Below are positions 1 to 6,377 of a stretch of 8,623 bases of DNA, piece by piece (within the stretch, counting starts at the first letter, position 1; each line of letters starts with the position of its first letter). The DNA is taken from positions 1 to 8,623 of the forward strand of contig CAZEAP010000053.1 in the NCBI GenBank assembly GCA_964510315.1, given 5' to 3'. Both the position numbers and the translations under genes were made by a program. The notes under the pieces are model-generated. The model ran no database searches. It worked only from the letters and a program-made list of their open reading frames with translations, and was not told the origin of the DNA. The DNA is from CAZEAP01 sp964510315. GTDB lineage: Bacteria; Planctomycetota; Brocadiia; SM23-32.

Positions 1-271
1 GCCCTGCCGGCAACTCCGTACACAACGCCGCCTTACGATCAGCGCAAATGGCTCCGCTGGCGCACGCCGCCTACGGCCCGGCGGTACCGACCGAAACGTC
101 GCCGAGGTAACCGTCGACGCGCTGCCAGGCCGTGCCGGCAGGACTCGCCAGCGATACCCCGGAGCGCAGGTAGATGCGGTCGCCGGCGGTGACCCCCCAG
201 ACCGTCTCCTACCCCACCGAAACCTGCTCCAGCGCACCCGGAACCCGCTGCCAGCCGGCGCCCTACGCCTC
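1..271 (-). pseudogene. Decayed tectonin (beta-propeller) repeat gene fragment
   Basis: Read on the minus strand, one frame gives repeated tectonin-type text: WQRVPGALEQVSVG (253 down to 212), then TVWGVTAGDRIYLRSG, PAGTAWQRVDGYLGDVSVG, and a weaker third copy ending in PAG near position 1. The two WQRV tryptophans (251-253 and 125-127) are 42 codons apart, which is a plausible tectonin repeat length. Three in-frame TAG codons interrupt it, at 263-265, 209-211 and 71-73. The last falls exactly one repeat (42 codons) after the Trp of VWGV, so it looks like TGG changed to TAG. The frame runs out 8 bp short of the stop of the aldolase gene, so any 5' part, start codon or signal peptide is missing. 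Tectonin repeats form beta-propellers that often bind glycans or surface ligands; no function can be assigned to this remnant. Repeat identity is fairly clear; pseudogene status depends on TAG being a real stop, which it is for the DoxX gene and the polyprenyl synthase gene here. Confidence 0.6.
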
Positions 272-279
272 GGTTTCAC

Positions 280-930
280 TCACCCCAATGCGGCGGAGAC
301 CAGCGCGCTGACCTCCCGAGCGGTCTCCGTGATGCCATCCCAGTCCCGCTCACGTATCCGCTCCCGGCGCGCGATGAAGGAGCCGCCGACGGCCAGAACG
401 AGGGGGCTCTCCAGGTAGGGGGTCGCGTTCTCGGAGTTGATGCCGCCCAGGGGCATGAACCGCAGGCCCAGGTGCGCGTAGGGCCCGGCCATGCTCTTAA
501 GGTAGCCCAGCCCTCCGATGGGCTGGGCGGGGAAGAACTTCAGCGTCCTGCAGTCCAGCTCGACGGCCCGCTCGATCTCCGAGGGCGTGGCCACTCCCGG
601 GGCGAAGGGCAGTCCGGCCTCATCGGCCGCCCCCACCACGCGGGGGTTGGTGCCCGGCGCGACAGCGAAGGCGGCGCCGGCCTCCTTGACCTCCATGACC
701 TGGCCGGGGGTCAGAACCGTGCCCACCCCGGCCAGCATCTCCGGCACCTCCTCCACGATGGCCCGCAGGCCGCCGACCGCCGGCGGCGTGCGAAGGGTCA
801 GCTCCATCGCCTCCACTCCGCCCGCCAGCAGGGCGCGGGCCAGCGGCACCGCGTCCTCTTCACTGTCGAGGGTCAGCACCGCTATGGCGCCACATTCGCC
901 GATCCGTTCGGTCAGTTGCTCGGGGAACAT
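280..930 (-). CDS. eda: 2-keto-3-deoxy-6-phospho(gluconate/galactonate) aldolase
   Basis: A 216-residue class I aldolase of the KDPG/KHG family (E. coli Eda is about 213). It splits a 2-keto-3-deoxy-6-phosphohexonate into pyruvate and D-glyceraldehyde 3-phosphate in the cytosol. Visible family motifs are ELTLRT with Glu43 and Arg47, GVGTVLT at 69-75, the APGTNP loop at 91-96, LKFFPA with Schiff-base Lys131, GGI at 162-164, and the phosphate-binding GGS at 182-184. The motif that reads P-T-G-G-I in E. coli Eda is P-L-G-G-I here (Leu161), which argues against strict KDPG specificity. ATG at 930 is chosen because GGGAG lies 7 nt upstream and the family N-terminus fits; the reading frame stays open further upstream, but that part has no aldolase-like sequence. 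It is divergent from dgoD across a 229-bp gap. Family assignment is secure; the preferred sugar epimer is inferred. Confidence 0.93.
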   Translation of the reverse strand: MFPEQLTERIGECGAIAVLTLDSEEDAVPLARALLAGGVEAMELTLRTPPAVGGLRAIVEEVPEMLAGVGTVLTPGQVMEVKEAGAAFAVAPGTNPRVVGAADEAGLPFAPGVATPSEIERAVELDCRTLKFFPAQPIGGLGYLKSMAGPYAHLGLRFMPLGGINSENATPYLESPLVLAVGGSFIARRERIRERDWDGITETAREVSALVSAALG

Positions 931-1041
931 CGTCGGTCTCCCGTCCTTTAAGGTCTCCGAAGCATAGATACCGGCATGGCCAGTCCGTCGCCGCCCCGGT
1001 GCACATCCCAAGATCGCACCTGAGGGCGAGACGTAAGATAA

Positions 1042-1067
1042 CTGCTCCCCGGCGAACTTTCGAGCAG
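1042..1067. repeat. Inverted repeat CTGCTC-N14-GAGCAG
   Basis: Six-base arms (1042-1047 and 1062-1067) separated by 14 bp lie in the eda-dgoD gap, upstream of the dgoD promoter. The spacing would suit a dimeric repressor or activator site. No regulator gene is present in the window and the arms are short, so this is only a candidate operator. Confidence 0.3.
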
Positions 1068-1070
1068 AAA

Positions 1071-1133
1071 CGCCGGGCTTGCCCCGGCGCGGAAGCGGCG
1101 GTATAAAAACTGCCGCCGGCTCGCCGGAGCCGG
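1071..1133. promoter_or_regulatory. Three consecutive stem-loops over the dgoD promoter
   Basis: Three near-contiguous inverted repeats are visible. The first is CGCCGGG-cttgc-CCCGGCG at 1071-1089, a perfect 7-bp stem that overlaps the -35 box. The second is GCGGCGGT-ataaaa-ACTGCCGC at 1095-1116, 8 bp with one G-T pair, with the -10 box in its AT-rich loop. The third is CCGGCTC-gccg-GAGCCGG at 1116-1133, a perfect 7-bp stem in the predicted leader. Placement over -35, -10 and early transcript is what operator sites or a structured leader would show. The binding factor, if any, is unknown. Confidence 0.45.
1079..1107 (+). promoter_or_regulatory. Predicted sigma70-type promoter of dgoD
   Basis: TTGCCC at 1079-1084 (4 of 6 to consensus -35), a 17-bp spacer, and TATAAA at 1102-1107 (5 of 6 to consensus -10). 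Transcription would begin near 1114, giving a leader of about 46 nt before the ATG at 1160. The -10 box is the most AT-rich patch in the gap. It sits inside the inverted repeats described separately, so the promoter is probably regulated. Confidence 0.5.
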
Positions 1134-1159
1134 AAAACACCGAAGACCGGAGAGGTGCC

Positions 1160-2275
1160 ATGAAGATCACCCGCCTGGAGACGCTGTTCGTGAAGCCGCG
1201 ATGGCTGTTCCTGAAGATGCACACCGACGGGGGCCTGGTCGGCTGGGGGGAGCCCATCGTGGAGGGCTGGTCCCGCACGGTGGCGACCGCCGTGGAGGAG
1301 ATGGGCCGCTACCTGCTGGGGGAGGACCCGCGCCGGGTCGAACACCACTGGCAGGCCATCTACCGGGGGGCCTTCTATCGGGGCGGACCGGTCCTCACCA
1401 GCGCCCTCAGCGGCGTCGAGCAGGCCATGTGGGACATCAAGGGGAAGGCCCTCGGCGCGCCGGTGCACGAGCTTCTGGGCGGCCGCGTGCGGGACCGCAT
1501 CCGCATCTACTGCCACGTGCAGTGGTCGGACCGGGAGTCCTACCTCAATCCCCGGACCGCCGAGGCGGTCGAGGAGTTCAGCGCCCTGAAGACGTCCCTC
1601 TTCGACGCGACGGAGTTCGTGGAGAGCAGAGCCTTCGTCCAGCGGGTGACCGAACGGATGGCCGCGCTGCGGGAGGCGGTCGGGGACGAGGTGGACATCG
1701 GGGTGGATTTCCACGGCCGGGCAACCCCCGCCCTGGCGGAGCGGCTGGCCCGGGCGATCGAGCCCTACCATCCGATGTTCATCGAGGAGCCGTGCCTGCC
1801 GGAGAACGTGGATGCCATGGCCCGTGTGGCCCGCTCCACCAGCGTCCCGATCGCCACCGGCGAGCGGCTGTTCACCAGGTGGGGGTTCCGCGAGGTGCTG
1901 GAAAAGGGAGCGGCCTGCATCCTTCAGCCCGACCTGTCCCACGCCGGGGGCATCTGGGAGACGCGGAAGATCGCCTCGATGGCCGAGCCCTACTACGCCG
2001 CGCTGGCACCCCACTGCCCCCTGGGGCCCATATCCCTTGCGGCCGGCCTGCAGGTGGACGCCTGCACGCCGAACTTCCTCATCCAGGAGCAGGTGAGCCT
2101 GGGCAAGGGCTACCTCAAGGAGCCCTTCGTGGTCAGGGACGGCTGCGTCGAGGTACCGGAGGGGCCGGGCCTCGGCATCGAGGTGGACGAGGAGGCGGTG
2201 CGCGAGAAGCTCTACGACGGCGCGTGGGAGAACCCCCGTCTGTGGCACGAGGACGGCTCGGTGGCCGACTGGTAA
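1160..2275 (+). CDS. dgoD: D-galactonate dehydratase (enolase superfamily)
   Basis: A 371-residue member of the mandelate racemase/enolase superfamily, closely similar along most of its length to E. coli DgoD as I remember it (PRWLFLKM, GWGEPIVEG, FYRGGP, WDIKGK, DFHGR, IEEP, QPDLSHAGGI, APHCPLGP, WHEDGSVADW). It dehydrates D-galactonate to 2-keto-3-deoxy-D-galactonate using Mg2+. Metal ligands Asp183, Glu209 and Glu235, base His185, acid His285 and Glu310 are all present, at the same numbers as in the E. coli enzyme. Residues 122-160 differ most from DgoD, so a related aldonate substrate is possible. ATG 1160 is preceded by GGAGAGG about 5 nt upstream. It is transcribed alone, divergent from the aldolase and convergent with the kinase, whose stop codon lies 10 bp beyond its own. 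Confidence 0.9.
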   Translation: MKITRLETLFVKPRWLFLKMHTDGGLVGWGEPIVEGWSRTVATAVEEMGRYLLGEDPRRVEHHWQAIYRGAFYRGGPVLTSALSGVEQAMWDIKGKALGAPVHELLGGRVRDRIRIYCHVQWSDRESYLNPRTAEAVEEFSALKTSLFDATEFVESRAFVQRVTERMAALREAVGDEVDIGVDFHGRATPALAERLARAIEPYHPMFIEEPCLPENVDAMARVARSTSVPIATGERLFTRWGFREVLEKGAACILQPDLSHAGGIWETRKIASMAEPYYAALAPHCPLGPISLAAGLQVDACTPNFLIQEQVSLGKGYLKEPFVVRDGCVEVPEGPGLGIEVDEEAVREKLYDGAWENPRLWHEDGSVADW

Positions 2276-2285
2276 GGCGCATGCC

Positions 2286-3332
2286 TCAGCGGGAGATGCG
2301 GGCGGCCCCCCCACCCATGATCTTCCTGGCTTCCGCCTCCGTGGCCCAGTTGATGTCGCCCGGAAAGGTGTGCGCCAGGGCGCTGTAGGCCGCACCGAAC
2401 TCGCAGATTTCCTCGGCCCGCCAGTCGTTGAGGCTCCCGTAGATGACCGCCGAGGAGAAGCTGTCCCCGCCGCCCACGCGGTCCACCAGTTCCAGGTCCT
2501 CGAAGACGCGGCTGAGGTGGAACTCCTCCCCGTCGAACAGCAGCGTCCGCCAGTCGTTGAGCAGGCCGGTCTTGGCGTGACGCAGCGTCGTGCCGACCAT
2601 CCGTAGGTTCGGGAAGCGCTCGACCGCCTCCCGCACCACGGCCTTGTAGCTCTCCGGGTCCAGGTCGGCGTAGTCCTCCCCCGTTCCGGCGGCGCGGATG
2701 CCGAGGCATTTCTCGAAATCCTCCTCGTTGCCGATCAGCACGTCCACGTGGGGGACGACCTCCGCGTTGGCCTCCTGGGCTTCCTCCGACGACCACAGTT
2801 TGCTGCGGAAGTTCAGGTCGTAGCTCGTGCGCACACCCAGCTCGGATGCCGTCCGGAACACTTCCACCGTCGTATCGCGGAGGGTGGAGGAAAGCGCCGG
2901 GGTGATGCCGCTGCTGTGGAGCCACCGGCAGCCCCCCAGCAACTCCCGCCACTCCACCATGCCGGCGGTCATCCGGCTGACCGCGGAGTGCCCACGGTCG
3001 TAGGTGACCGCGCTGGCGCGCGGCCCGACGCCGAGTTCGAGGTGATAGAAGCCGTTCCTCTCCCGGCCTACTCCGTCGAACTCCGTCCAGACGATGTTCT
3101 CAACGTCCACGCCGTGGACGCGGGCCTCCCGCGCGATGAAGCGTCCCGACCAGTTGTCGACCAATCGGGAGACCCAGGCGGTTCTGAGGCCGAGCCGGCT
3201 GACGTTGACCGCAACGTTCCATTCCGCCCCGCCCACGGACATCTCCAGGCTCCGGGCCTGCTCCAGGCGCATGTGATCGGGCGAAGTCAGCCGCACCATC
3301 GCCTCGCCGAACGTCATCAGATCGTAATCCAT
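2286..3332 (-). CDS. kdgK: PfkB-family 2-keto-3-deoxygluconate/galactonate kinase
   Basis: A 348-residue ribokinase/PfkB sugar kinase, probably phosphorylating a 2-keto-3-deoxyhexonate at O6 with ATP in the cytosol to supply the adjacent aldolase. The N-terminal sugar-binding signature GGAEWNVAVN is at 34-43, YDLNFR at 171-176 matches the D-x-N-x-R motif of KDG kinases, GNEEDF is at 201-206, and the C-terminal PfkB signature DRVGGGDSF at 284-292 carries catalytic Asp290 and the anion-hole glycines. Residues 211-230 form a slightly long insertion. ATG 3332 has a strong GGGGAGGG about 6 nt upstream. It lies downstream of the zinc dehydrogenase on the same strand with a 114-bp gap containing its own likely promoter. 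E. coli uses an unrelated kinase (DgoK) for galactonate, so if the route is galacto-type this would be a PfkB replacement; fructokinase or another sugar kinase is less likely. Confidence 0.85.
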   Translation of the reverse strand: MDYDLMTFGEAMVRLTSPDHMRLEQARSLEMSVGGAEWNVAVNVSRLGLRTAWVSRLVDNWSGRFIAREARVHGVDVENIVWTEFDGVGRERNGFYHLELGVGPRASAVTYDRGHSAVSRMTAGMVEWRELLGGCRWLHSSGITPALSSTLRDTTVEVFRTASELGVRTSYDLNFRSKLWSSEEAQEANAEVVPHVDVLIGNEEDFEKCLGIRAAGTGEDYADLDPESYKAVVREAVERFPNLRMVGTTLRHAKTGLLNDWRTLLFDGEEFHLSRVFEDLELVDRVGGGDSFSSAVIYGSLNDWRAEEICEFGAAYSALAHTFPGDINWATEAEARKIMGGGAARISR

Positions 3333-3385
3333 GCTCGTCCCTCCCCTTCAGCCACAAAGATCGCTGTTGGAAACGCGGAGTGGGG

Positions 3386-3415
3386 ATTCTACGGCCCGCC
3401 CCCCCGGTCCCGCAA
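3386..3415 (-). promoter_or_regulatory. Predicted promoter of the kinase gene
   Basis: On the minus strand, TTGCGG (3415-3410), an 18-bp G-rich spacer and TAGAAT (3391-3386, 5 of 6 to consensus -10) lie upstream of the kinase. The start would be near 3380, about 48 nt before the ATG. It would allow the kinase to be made independently of the upstream dehydrogenase. Confidence 0.4.
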
Positions 3416-3424
3416 CCGTTCCGC

Positions 3425-3438
3425 CCGGCGCGCGCCGG
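3425..3438. repeat. 14-bp perfect palindrome between dehydrogenase and kinase
   Basis: CCGGCGCGCGCCGG is self-complementary. It sits 8 bp past the dehydrogenase stop codon and just upstream of the kinase -35 box. It has no T-run, so it is not a standard terminator; it could be a regulator site or simply GC-rich sequence. Confidence 0.35.
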
Positions 3439-3446
3439 CGCCCCCC

Positions 3447-4448
3447 TCACGGCTCAACGATGACCTTGAGTGCGTTGCCGGAGAAGAACAGCTCGAAGGC
3501 ATCCTCTATGCGCTCCAGGGGGAAGGTGTGGGTGCAGAGTTCCTCCGCCGGGAGACTGCCCTCCAACACCATCCGCTGGTTCTCCCGGAACTCCGACAGC
3601 GTGAAGTAGAAGGAACGGATGAGGGTGAGGTCGTTGATCATCCACCCGGCTCTGGGACCTTCCAGCTCGATCGGGCCGTGGTATTCCCCCAGCACGCTGA
3701 CGGCGCCGCCCGGCTTCAGGGCGTCGAGGGAATCCCAGATGGTCGAAAGCTTCCCGGCGGCCTCGACCGCCACGTCCACCCCCAGGGGGCACTCGTCGTG
3801 GACGCGCCCGACGACGTCCGTCTGCTCCGGGTCGACGGCGACGGCGCCCAGCTCCTCGGCTTTACCCCGACGGTAGGGCGACATCTCGGAGACGATGACT
3901 TTGGACACGCCGATGGCCGTCAACCAGACGACCGCCCCCATGCCGACCGGTCCCGCGCCGATGACCAGGGCGCTGTGCGCATCCAGGCCCCCGGCCAGGC
4001 GGATGCCGTGGCCGGAGGTGCCCAGCGTATCGAGCAGCGCCACGCCCTCCTCGAAAGAGAGGCCGTCCTCCAGCGGCAGCGCGTTGGCGGCCGGGAGCAG
4101 CATCTTGTCGGCGTAGCCTCCGTCGGTCCTCCAGCCCAGGAGCACCTCGCTTCGGCGACAGAGGTTGGTCTTGCCCCGGCGGCAAAGCTCGCATTCTCCG
4201 CAGTAAACGGGAATGTAGACGGCGACCCGGGTGCCGACCTCGACGTCACAGCCCGGCCCGACGCGGGCCACGGTGCCGACGACTTCATGGCCGGGGGTGT
4301 GGCGGTAGCCGCCTTCGAATACGTGCCGCTCCGACCCGCAGACCCCGCAGGCGGCAACGTCAATAACCAGTTCGCCCTCGCCGGGCTCCGGCCCGGGGAC
4401 CTCCTCCAGTTCGACTCTCCTGTTACCCCGGAAGTTGGCGACCCGCAT
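3447..4448 (-). CDS. Zinc-dependent medium-chain alcohol/sugar dehydrogenase
   Basis: A 333-residue MDR-superfamily oxidoreductase of the threonine/sorbitol/galactitol-1-phosphate dehydrogenase type. Catalytic zinc ligands Cys34, His54 and Glu55 (GHE) are visible. The structural zinc lobe has Cys83, Cys86, Cys89 and Cys97. The nucleotide fold has GAGPVG at 164-169, and acidic Glu188 at the end of the second strand points to NAD+ rather than NADP+. The GroES-like domain spans about 1-120 and 280-333, and the Rossmann domain about 140-280. ATG 4448 has GGGGAG 9 nt upstream. It is upstream of and co-oriented with the kinase, and divergent from ndh. By context it oxidises a sugar, sugar alcohol or aldonate feeding the 2-keto-3-deoxy acid route; the substrate cannot be read from sequence. 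Threonine dehydrogenase is an alternative but does not fit the neighbours. Confidence 0.87.
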   Translation of the reverse strand: MRVANFRGNRRVELEEVPGPEPGEGELVIDVAACGVCGSERHVFEGGYRHTPGHEVVGTVARVGPGCDVEVGTRVAVYIPVYCGECELCRRGKTNLCRRSEVLLGWRTDGGYADKMLLPAANALPLEDGLSFEEGVALLDTLGTSGHGIRLAGGLDAHSALVIGAGPVGMGAVVWLTAIGVSKVIVSEMSPYRRGKAEELGAVAVDPEQTDVVGRVHDECPLGVDVAVEAAGKLSTIWDSLDALKPGGAVSVLGEYHGPIELEGPRAGWMINDLTLIRSFYFTLSEFRENQRMVLEGSLPAEELCTHTFPLERIEDAFELFFSGNALKVIVEP

Positions 4449-4694
4449 GGGCGGTGGCTCCCCTGATGGACTCTGCTCTGCTCCGCTCGGAGGCGCTCAC
4501 AGTTTACAGGCTGCATCCGGGCGCGCCACAGTGGATTGACGCTTTTACCTGCGCTTGACTCGACGCCGATATGTGCAACAATCCATCTGAGCGGGCGTCG
4601 GCCCGGGGGCACGGCCGATTGACCGTCGGGCGCGGCGGCGTCGGCGTTTCTTTCCGCATCGCCCGTGAATTCGGAGTTTCCGGGGGGAAGCCGC
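4449..4694. other. Divergent intergenic region, dehydrogenase / ndh
   Basis: A 246-bp gap between two divergent starts. On the plus strand it holds a likely ndh promoter. Near the dehydrogenase start there is a small CTCCG-ct-CGGAG inverted repeat (4481-4492), preceded by pentamers of the CTCTG type. No convincing minus-strand promoter was found; the best was a weak TGTAAA-like -10. No small gene is seen. Confidence 0.4.
4555..4582 (+). promoter_or_regulatory. Predicted promoter of the ndh-doxX operon
   Basis: TTGACT (4555-4560, 5 of 6 to consensus), a 16-bp spacer and AACAAT (4577-4582, 4 of 6). The start would be near 4590, leaving a GC-rich leader of about 105 nt before the GTG at 4695. 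A second TTGAC lies about 20 bp upstream but has no matching -10. Confidence 0.4.
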
Positions 4695-5903
4695 GTGGGG
4701 GCGGAGATACTGATTCTCGGAGGGGGTTTCGCCGGTCTGGCGGCGGCGGGGGAACTGGCACGCCGCCGGCCGCCCGGACTGCGGGTGCGCCTCCTGGACC
4801 GCTCGCCGCACAGCACGTTCTCTCCCCTGCTTCCGGATCTTATCAGTGGGCGTGTCCGAACCGCCTGCCTCACCCATCCCCTGGCCCGTCACTGCCGGGG
4901 GCTGGGCGTGGAGTTCATCCAGGCGGACGTCCGGGAGATCGACCTGGAGCGAAACCGGGTGGAGACCGACGCGGGCCGGTTCTCCGCCGACGCCCTCCTG
5001 ATCTGCACCGGCTGCGAGAACAACTACTACGGCAACGAGGAGGCAAAGCGCCAGGCGCCCGGCCTGAAAACCGTCTCCGAGGGTCACCGCATCCGCAGCA
5101 CGGTGCTCGAGGTCCTGAGGGCGGCGAGTGAGCAGCAGGACGAGGCGCCTCCTCCGGGCCTGGTCGTGGTCGGCGGCGGTTACACCGGCTTCGAGATCGC
5201 CGGGCACGCCGCCTGCCTGGCGCATGCGCTGACCGGCACGTCCTACGATCGCCTCCCCGAGCTGTTCCGGATTCTTATCGTCGAGAAGCAACCGGAACCG
5301 CTGAGCAACGTCTCAGCTTCCGTCCGGCGGTGGGGCGTGCGCCTTGCGGGGCGATTCGGCATAGAGGTCCGGACCGGCTGCTCTGCGGAATCGTTTGCCG
5401 ACGACGGGGTCGCGCTGACGGACGGCACCCGGCTGGAGCGGACGGCGGCGGTGTGGGCGGTCGGCGTGACGCCCGGGACCGCCGCGGCGTCCCTGCCCGT
5501 CTCCAAGGTTGGGGGCGGCCGTCTTGCGGTGGACGAATTCCTGCGCCTGCCCGGCCATCCCACCGTCTTCGCGGCGGGGGACGTCGCCGGCGCGCGTCGT
5601 CTGGGGTCGGAGGCCATCCTGCGCATGGCCGTCCAGTTTTCACTCTCCGGGGGACGCCGCGCGGCCCAGAACGTCCTCCGGACGCTCCAGGGAGAACCCC
5701 TCAGGCCGTATGCGCCGACCGATCTCGGTTACGTGCTGCCCCTGGTGCCGGGCTGGGGCTCCGGTTCAATTCTGGGAGTCGAACTGCGCGGGCGCCTGCC
5801 GGGCATGCTGCACTACCTGATGTGCTCCGCCCGCTCGTGGAGCCGGCGGAACCAGCTTGGAGTTCTACGCGACTTCATCGGAAGGAGGAAGTGTCATGGC
5901 TGA
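4695..5903 (+). CDS. ndh: Type II NADH:quinone oxidoreductase (NDH-2)
   Basis: A 402-residue single-subunit flavoprotein of the pyridine nucleotide-disulfide oxidoreductase fold, expected to pass electrons from NADH to the quinone pool at the inner membrane face without pumping protons. The FAD-binding GGGFAG is at 9-14 with Asp35 after the second strand. The NADH-binding GGGYTGFE is at 160-167 with Glu197, favouring NADH. The second FAD motif VFAAGDVA is at 291-298, and AVQFSLSGGRRAAQN at 312-326 matches the quinone-site region. The C-terminus (about 360-395) resembles the amphipathic membrane anchor. Cys104-T-G-Cys107 replaces the usual A-x-G-S. GTG 4695 is preferred because GGGGGGA lies about 6 nt upstream. 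GTG 4665 is in frame but has no ribosome site and adds 10 unconserved residues. It overlaps doxX by 8 bp. Another quinone-reducing flavoprotein of this fold is possible. Confidence 0.85.
   Translation: MGAEILILGGGFAGLAAAGELARRRPPGLRVRLLDRSPHSTFSPLLPDLISGRVRTACLTHPLARHCRGLGVEFIQADVREIDLERNRVETDAGRFSADALLICTGCENNYYGNEEAKRQAPGLKTVSEGHRIRSTVLEVLRAASEQQDEAPPPGLVVVGGGYTGFEIAGHAACLAHALTGTSYDRLPELFRILIVEKQPEPLSNVSASVRRWGVRLAGRFGIEVRTGCSAESFADDGVALTDGTRLERTAAVWAVGVTPGTAAASLPVSKVGGGRLAVDEFLRLPGHPTVFAAGDVAGARRLGSEAILRMAVQFSLSGGRRAAQNVLRTLQGEPLRPYAPTDLGYVLPLVPGWGSGSILGVELRGRLPGMLHYLMCSARSWSRRNQLGVLRDFIGRRKCHG
5883..5888 (+). promoter_or_regulatory. Strong ribosome binding site of the DoxX gene
   Basis: A full AGGAGG lies 7 nt before the ATG at 5896, inside the last codons of ndh. 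It fixes the start over an in-frame upstream ATG near 5857 and suggests translational coupling. Confidence 0.8.
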
Positions 5904-6357
5904 GGGTAAGGAGAAGAAACGCCGCCCGTCCTGGGTGTTCGGGAACGCCGCCGGGGAGCGCGCTTTGCGCTGGTCCCTCGTGCCGCTGCGGCTGATGATC
6001 GGCGTCATCTTCATCGCCCACGGGGCCCAGAAGGCATTCGGCTGGTGGGATGGATCGGGCTACTCCGGGACGGTGGAGATGTTCAGCGGGATGCAGTTCC
6101 CCGCGCCGGGGCTCTTCGCGGTTCTGCTGATCGTCGGGGAGCTTGTGGGCGGGCTGCTGTTGCTGGTGGGCCTGGCGCCGCGGCTGGGTGCCGCCGCGAT
6201 CGCCATCATCATGGTGGGCGCCCTGGTCACCGTCCACGCACAGGACGGCTTCTTCAACACGCACGTCCAGCAGCTCATACTGGCCGGGTGCATAACCCTC
6301 ATCATCGGAGGCGGCGGCGAGATCGGCCTGCAGAGAAGCCGGCCGCCCAAGCGGTAG
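5896..6357 (+). CDS. DoxX-family inner membrane protein
   Basis: A 153-residue DoxX/DoxD-like integral membrane protein. A basic cytosolic N-terminus (KEKKRR at 5-10) precedes four hydrophobic helices at about 27-47, 72-93, 97-115 and 124-142. Family motifs are HGAQKAFGW at 42-50, GELVGG at 81-86 and GLAPRLGA at 92-99. Known relatives include the small subunit of archaeal thiosulfate:quinone oxidoreductase and a mycobacterial DoxX that forms a redox-stress complex with superoxide dismutase and a sulfurtransferase; many others have no known role. It starts inside the end of ndh with a strong AGGAGG, so the two proteins are probably made together and may act together at the membrane and quinone pool. 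It converges on the prenyltransferase gene with only 20 bp between stops, where no terminator hairpin is evident. Confidence 0.88.
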   Translation: MAEGKEKKRRPSWVFGNAAGERALRWSLVPLRLMIGVIFIAHGAQKAFGWWDGSGYSGTVEMFSGMQFPAPGLFAVLLIVGELVGGLLLLVGLAPRLGAAAIAIIMVGALVTVHAQDGFFNTHVQQLILAGCITLIIGGGGEIGLQRSRPPKR

Positions 6358-6377
6358 CAGGTGCCTCCCCCCGGTGT

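Noticed and set aside
931..1278. N-terminal extension of the aldolase upstream of ATG 930
   Set aside because: The frame is open, but the added residues are not aldolase-like, they run antisense into dgoD, and a ribosome site supports 930.
2276..2285. Terminator between convergent dgoD and kinase
   Set aside because: The 10-bp gap is too short, and no hairpin was seen across the two stop codons.
860..2395. 511-codon open frame on the minus strand opposite dgoD
   Set aside because: It is low-complexity, rich in R, G, P and H, matches no family, and lies fully antisense to a gene with intact catalytic residues. High GC removes stops from the opposite strand.
2748..4466. 572-codon open frame on the plus strand opposite the kinase and dehydrogenase
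   Set aside because: It crosses two well-supported minus-strand genes and their intergenic region, and its translation shows no domain. It is a GC-driven antisense artefact.
6358..6377. Bidirectional terminator between the convergent DoxX and menA genes
   Set aside because: Only 20 bp, with no inverted repeat or T-run visible.
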